From the NCBI GenBank assembly GCA_002423325.1, contig DIVQ01000024.1, forward strand, positions 1 to 9,658: a stretch of DNA of 9,658 nt, written 5' to 3'. The stretch's first letter is position 1. The number at the start of each line of letters is the position of its first letter. The position numbers were made by a program, and so were the translations under genes. This DNA is from Anaerolineales bacterium UBA6128 (GTDB lineage Bacteria > Chloroflexota > Anaerolineae > UBA1429). This document shows positions 7,034 to 9,658 of this stretch, piece after piece. The notes beneath the pieces were generated by a model. That model searched no databases. It worked only from the letters and a program-made list of their open reading frames with translations, and was not told the DNA's origin.

Positions 7034-7121
7034 GTAGAGACGTTGGAAGGGGCACGAGCGACCTTGGCAAGTCAGGGTCCGTGTGCCCTTTCCATCGGCA
7101 GTACTCTGCCGCCGTCTCTAC
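7034..7121. repeat. Palindromic repeat, copy 2 (88 bp, with an inserted hairpin)
   Basis: The left arm (7034-7054) is identical to that of copy 1, and the enclosed stretch is again 29 bases (7055-7083), about half matching copy 1. The right arm is split: it begins TGCCCTTTCCA (7084-7094) and ends CGTCTCTAC (7113-7121). Between these lies an extra segment holding its own stem, CGGCAG-TACT-CTGCCG (7096-7111). This looks like a copy of the same element that has gained a small hairpin. Confidence 0.8.
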
Positions 7122-7140
7122 AAACGCCTCCCGCGCCGCC

Positions 7141-7341
7141 CTACCCCATCTCCTCCCGCACGATCCCCACCAGGTCCTCCACGCTGTCGATGGCGTGGCG
7201 CTCCAGCACCCAGCGCGAGCCATTCGGGGCGGATACAAGATTCGCCTCTACCCACGTGCTGCAATGCAGCGGCGAACCTGCGCGTGCCATCGCGCGTAGC
7301 CGCCCAACCGGACGATTCGTGTCATTCGTCCATTCGTGCAA
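7141..7341 (-). pseudogene. Possible small gene or C-terminal gene remnant
   Basis: The frame ends GSRWVLERHAIDSVEDLV...REEMG and then TAG. The last 30 codons are strongly coding-like, with 29 ending in G or C. Upstream of about 7236 this bias fades, and the first ATG (7341) lies inside the ATTCGT repeat cluster; a later ATG at 7290 gives 49 residues. No good Shine-Dalgarno or promoter is visible. I do not recognise the protein. It could be a small protein translated after the hydrolase gene or the tail of a lost gene whose 5' part was replaced by repeats. Confidence 0.3.
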
Positions 7342-7346
7342 TTCGT
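7315..7346. repeat. Four ATTCGT repeats spaced 8-9 bp
   Basis: ATTCGT occurs at 7315, 7324, 7332 and 7341, with short spacers such as GTC, CC and GCA. The cluster ends five bases before the hydrolase stop codon at 7352-7354. Similar ATTCGTG strings are, from memory, common intergenic sequences in several environmental phyla. Function is unknown. Confidence 0.6.
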
Positions 7347-7351
7347 GATCG

Positions 7352-8998
7352 TCATTCTCTCAAGCGCGCGATCATCCAGGGGATGCTCTCCACCCCGGCG
7401 ATCTGGTGCTCGCCGTCGTGCACCTCGATCCCCAGGTGCTCCCACGGCTTAGCGAACAGGTCGTAGATCGGGCGCAGTTCGCGCACCGTCGCCTCGGCCT
7501 CGGGCGTGTGGAACATCGGATCCCTGCGCCCCGAATCGACGAACAGCGGCCGTGGCGCGATCAACGCGGCGATGTCCACATGCTCAAAGTGCAGCGCCAG
7601 GTCACGCAGCGCCCCGCAGGTGCAGTGCGGCTCGTGCAGAAACGTGCCCAGGTGCGACGTCAGGTAGCCGCAGATGCAGGCGGCGCGCACGCGCGTCTGC
7701 AGGGCCGAGAGGAACATCGTCATCTCGCCGCCCAGCGACAGGCCCATTACCCCGATGCGCGCCCTGTCCACCAGTGGCAGCGTCTCCAGCAGGTCCAGCG
7801 CGCGCACCAGGTCCCAGTAGCGCCAGCCGATGACGGTCTGGCCCACCATGTTCAGCCCATGGATCAGCAGATCATAGTCGTCCTTGCCCTGCGGCAGCTT
7901 GCGCTCGCCGAGGTTGATCTGGTCGGGCGCCAGCACCACCAGCCCCTGCTCGGCAAAGCGCCGCGTAAAGCCCGCATAGATGCCCTGCGGGTCGAGTGTG
8001 TCGTCCTTGCCGCCGGCGCTGTGCCCGTGCAGGCACAGCATCGTCGGCGTCGGCCCTTTGGCCGCCTTGGGGGTGAAGAGGTAGGCCGGCACCTGCAGGC
8101 CCGGACGCGTCCGGTAGACGATACGCTCCTGCACATACACGTCGGTCTCGCCCACCACCTCGCGCTGCAGGTCAAACGGCACGCGCTCCGTCGGCAGCGC
8201 CCCCAGGATACCCGTCAGCACCGTGCGCGCGTGGCGTTGCCAGCCGCGGAAAGCGCGCCGCGAAGACGCGTCAAAGCGCGTGCGGCGCAGGTTGGTGCGC
8301 ACCGTCTCGCGATACAGGTCCATGATCTGCTGTCCGTACATCCACCCCTCCTGCTTGCTGGCGGGCGCTCTTCCGATGGCACCGATCAGGTCGTCCCCTG
8401 CCTTGCTAACAGCAAACGCGATGCCTTCACCTGGCTCGAAGAAGACGCTCACATAGTCTACAATCTGATGCATCATGCTGACTATGGAATCGACCTGCTG
8501 GGATGTGACACCACCAATCCCAGCAGTCTTTGTAGCACAAGCCAGGTCTCTGTGAGCGATTCGCTTGTTTCGGTGTTGCTCTAGTGTTGTGCACAAGGCA
8601 ACAAGACTTTTGATCTGCTTTTGAAGGCACTGCTGAAGCGCCGGAAAGCGTGCTACGTCAGGATCCTGTAGCAGAGCATGAAGAGATAGGTTCTGGTGGC
8701 TTCCTGTGCTGGCTGGATCCATTAGCCGTGCCAGAGCTAGTATCACGCTGTCCTGGAACAGCTGCTGCACTTGGCCGAAAAAAGCTGGAGCGAAGGCATT
8801 TAGCTTATCCACGCGATCGGGAGAGGTCTGGTACACTTGTTGATAGATGGTCCAGTTCTTGGTAACCCGCGCGATGTCTTGGACGAGCAAAGTGAGTGTC
8901 TGTCCTAGTCCTATTGGCATCGGACCGCCGGGTAGACAATAAGGCCGCTGCGCTGGCGCTGTTCCGCAGTTGTTCACTTTCTTGGTCCTTTCCTGCAT
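7352..8998 (-). CDS. HEPN (AbiU2-type) domain fused to an alpha/beta-hydrolase
   Basis: One open frame of 548 residues holds two whole proteins. Residues about 28-210 match the HEPN AbiU2 family: TSPDRVDKLNAFAPAFFGQV, ARLMDP, NLSL, then RNKRIAHRD, which supplies the HEPN Rx4-6H motif (R143 to H149). HEPN proteins are often RNases in toxin and phage-defence systems. Residues about 220-548 are an alpha/beta-hydrolase of the dienelactone hydrolase/acetylxylan-esterase type: CLHGHSAGGKD (322-332, oxyanion region), nucleophile elbow GLSLG (Ser421), a likely acid at Asp493 (GRRDPMF) and His531 (DGEHQI). The substrate is unknown. The start is uncertain: ATG 8998 has no Shine-Dalgarno, GTG 8977 has AAAGGA eight bases upstream, and ATG 8920 sits at the domain start with a weak GGCGG. 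The two halves differ sharply in codon use (hand counts: 22 of 42 codons GC-ending at residues 142-183, 40 of 43 at 301-343). Domain calls are secure; that the fusion is biological rather than an assembly join is inference. Confidence 0.85.
   Translation of the reverse strand: MQERTKKVNNCGTAPAQRPYCLPGGPMPIGLGQTLTLLVQDIARVTKNWTIYQQVYQTSPDRVDKLNAFAPAFFGQVQQLFQDSVILALARLMDPASTGSHQNLSLHALLQDPDVARFPALQQCLQKQIKSLVALCTTLEQHRNKRIAHRDLACATKTAGIGGVTSQQVDSIVSMMHQIVDYVSVFFEPGEGIAFAVSKAGDDLIGAIGRAPASKQEGWMYGQQIMDLYRETVRTNLRRTRFDASSRRAFRGWQRHARTVLTGILGALPTERVPFDLQREVVGETDVYVQERIVYRTRPGLQVPAYLFTPKAAKGPTPTMLCLHGHSAGGKDDTLDPQGIYAGFTRRFAEQGLVVLAPDQINLGERKLPQGKDDYDLLIHGLNMVGQTVIGWRYWDLVRALDLLETLPLVDRARIGVMGLSLGGEMTMFLSALQTRVRAACICGYLTSHLGTFLHEPHCTCGALRDLALHFEHVDIAALIAPRPLFVDSGRRDPMFHTPEAEATVRELRPIYDLFAKPWEHLGIEVHDGEHQIAGVESIPWMIARLRE
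8339..8352 (-). promoter_or_regulatory. Internal ribosome binding site and ATG for the hydrolase alone
   Basis: On the minus strand, AGGAGG (8352-8347), a five-base spacer and ATG (8341-8339) lie in frame inside the fusion gene, at Met220. Starting here would give a 329-residue hydrolase with a normal N-terminus (MYGQQIMDLYRETVR). In the fusion the same bases are read as KQEGWM. It is probably the ancestral start of the hydrolase and may still be used. Confidence 0.6.
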
Positions 8999-9056
8999 CT
9001 GACGAACGGCCGAATGCCAACGTGAGCCCAGACGACACTTGCGTTGCGTCTGCAGT

Positions 9057-9658
9057 CTATTTGGCTACCGACGCCACAATCTGGTCCGCCACAGCCTGCG
9101 TCTCCTCGCTCAGAGCCGTGCCCTCCGGATCGCCGCGATAGTCCAAGTACATTGTAAAGGCCAGGTCGCCGCGCGCGATGACGCGCCCGCCGGCGTACAG
9201 CACGCTCATGTCGCGTTCCCGCGCCACCAGCACCACCCGCCGCACTGGCTCGCCGACGAAGACGACCTCCTCGCGCTCAACCAGCTCGCCCGCGCCCACG
9301 CCCGTCCGCCCGATGAACATCTGCTCGCCCGCCGCCCTGTAGTTGATGGTCAGCACAGAGTCAGGGTCTGCGCCGGGCCAGAGCCGCACCGAGTGCCCGC
9401 GCATCGTCGCGTTGGGCCGCGCCTCCTCCTCCAGCACCCAGTCCGCCGGATAGCGCAGCGTGAACCCGTAGACGTCGTTTGTCCAGGTGGACCAATCCGC
9501 GCTGCTGGCCGGCAGGAGCGGCGTCACCGTGGGCAGCTCAGTCGGGGTGGCGGCGGGCGTGGGCGGAACAGGCGCTGGCTCCTGCGGCGTAGCGCTGGGC
9601 GACGACGTCGGCGTGACCTGCACCGGCGTGTCGCTCGGGACCAGCGTGACCGGATCGC
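9057..9658 (-). CDS. PsbP-like exported protein (5' end outside the window)
   Basis: The visible 199 residues open with a Thr/Pro/Ser-rich tether (PVTLVPSDTPVQVTPTSSPS and onward, about 50 residues) followed by a compact domain beginning STWTNDVYGFTLRYPADWVLEEE and ending QAVADQIVASVAK. This layout is typical of PsbP-related lipoproteins of Gram-positive bacteria and Chloroflexota: signal peptide and lipobox, low-complexity tether, then a single alpha/beta sandwich. The frame remains open to the window edge, so the signal peptide is not seen, and the GTG at 9623 inside the tether is unlikely to be the real start. The role is unknown. It is 58 bp upstream of the HEPN-hydrolase frame on the same strand, close enough for co-transcription; no promoter or terminator is evident between them. 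Confidence 0.75.
   Translation of the reverse strand, partial: DPVTLVPSDTPVQVTPTSSPSATPQEPAPVPPTPAATPTELPTVTPLLPASSADWSTWTNDVYGFTLRYPADWVLEEEARPNATMRGHSVRLWPGADPDSVLTINYRAAGEQMFIGRTGVGAGELVEREEVVFVGEPVRRVVLVARERDMSVLYAGGRVIARGDLAFTMYLDYRGDPEGTALSEETQAVADQIVASVAK

Noticed and set aside
6983..7466. Overlapping plus-strand frames downstream of the propeller gene
   Set aside because: They cross the repeat and the 3' end of the hydrolase gene, lack Shine-Dalgarno sites and look like GC-driven shadows.
7406..8584. Plus-strand open frame of 392 codons opposite the hydrolase
   Set aside because: The catalytic motifs and codon bias of the minus-strand hydrolase explain the region; the plus translation is low-complexity Arg/Gln/His.

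Overview
The window looks like a piece of a high-GC Chloroflexota (Anaerolineae/Caldilineae-like) chromosome. This rests on gene content and is inference: a four-S1-domain protein beside uvrA, Thr/Pro-linker surface lipoproteins with NBR1-type Ig and FxLYD modules, a secreted PD40 propeller, and palindromic repeats beginning GTAGAGACGTTGG. No rRNA, tRNA, CRISPR array or transposase gene was seen.

Layout. Positions 1-3077 hold a housekeeping block on the minus strand. A four-S1-domain RNA-binding protein (1774-2904) has a near-consensus promoter whose -10 lies in a perfect inverted repeat. It is followed by the N-terminal half of uvrA (1-1595, cut by the window edge), which has its own -10 and an operator-like palindrome. 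Diverging from the S1 promoter is a compact unit on the plus strand encoding a 39-residue protein of unknown function (3175-3294), with its own promoter and a consensus Shine-Dalgarno.

Positions 3295-6943 hold two exported proteins on the plus strand: a modular lipoprotein (3661-5217) and a secreted seven-bladed propeller protein (5702-6781). Each is preceded by a copy of the same ~40-bp promoter-containing sequence, which suggests shared control. The propeller gene, its promoter and a good intrinsic terminator lie between two copies of a palindromic repeat (5427-5497 and 7034-7121).

Positions 7122-9658 are on the minus strand: the 3' part of a PsbP-like lipoprotein gene (9057-9658), then one long frame (7352-8998) that fuses an AbiU2-type HEPN domain to a complete alpha/beta-hydrolase. 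The fusion is the most unusual item here. The HEPN half has weak third-position GC bias, the hydrolase half has a very strong one, and a consensus AGGAGG with an ATG sits in frame at the junction. This suggests that a foreign HEPN coding segment was joined in frame to the 5' leader of a resident hydrolase gene, leaving a fusion protein and possibly also a separately initiated hydrolase. Downstream lie a cluster of ATTCGT repeats and a possible small gene or gene remnant (7141-7341).
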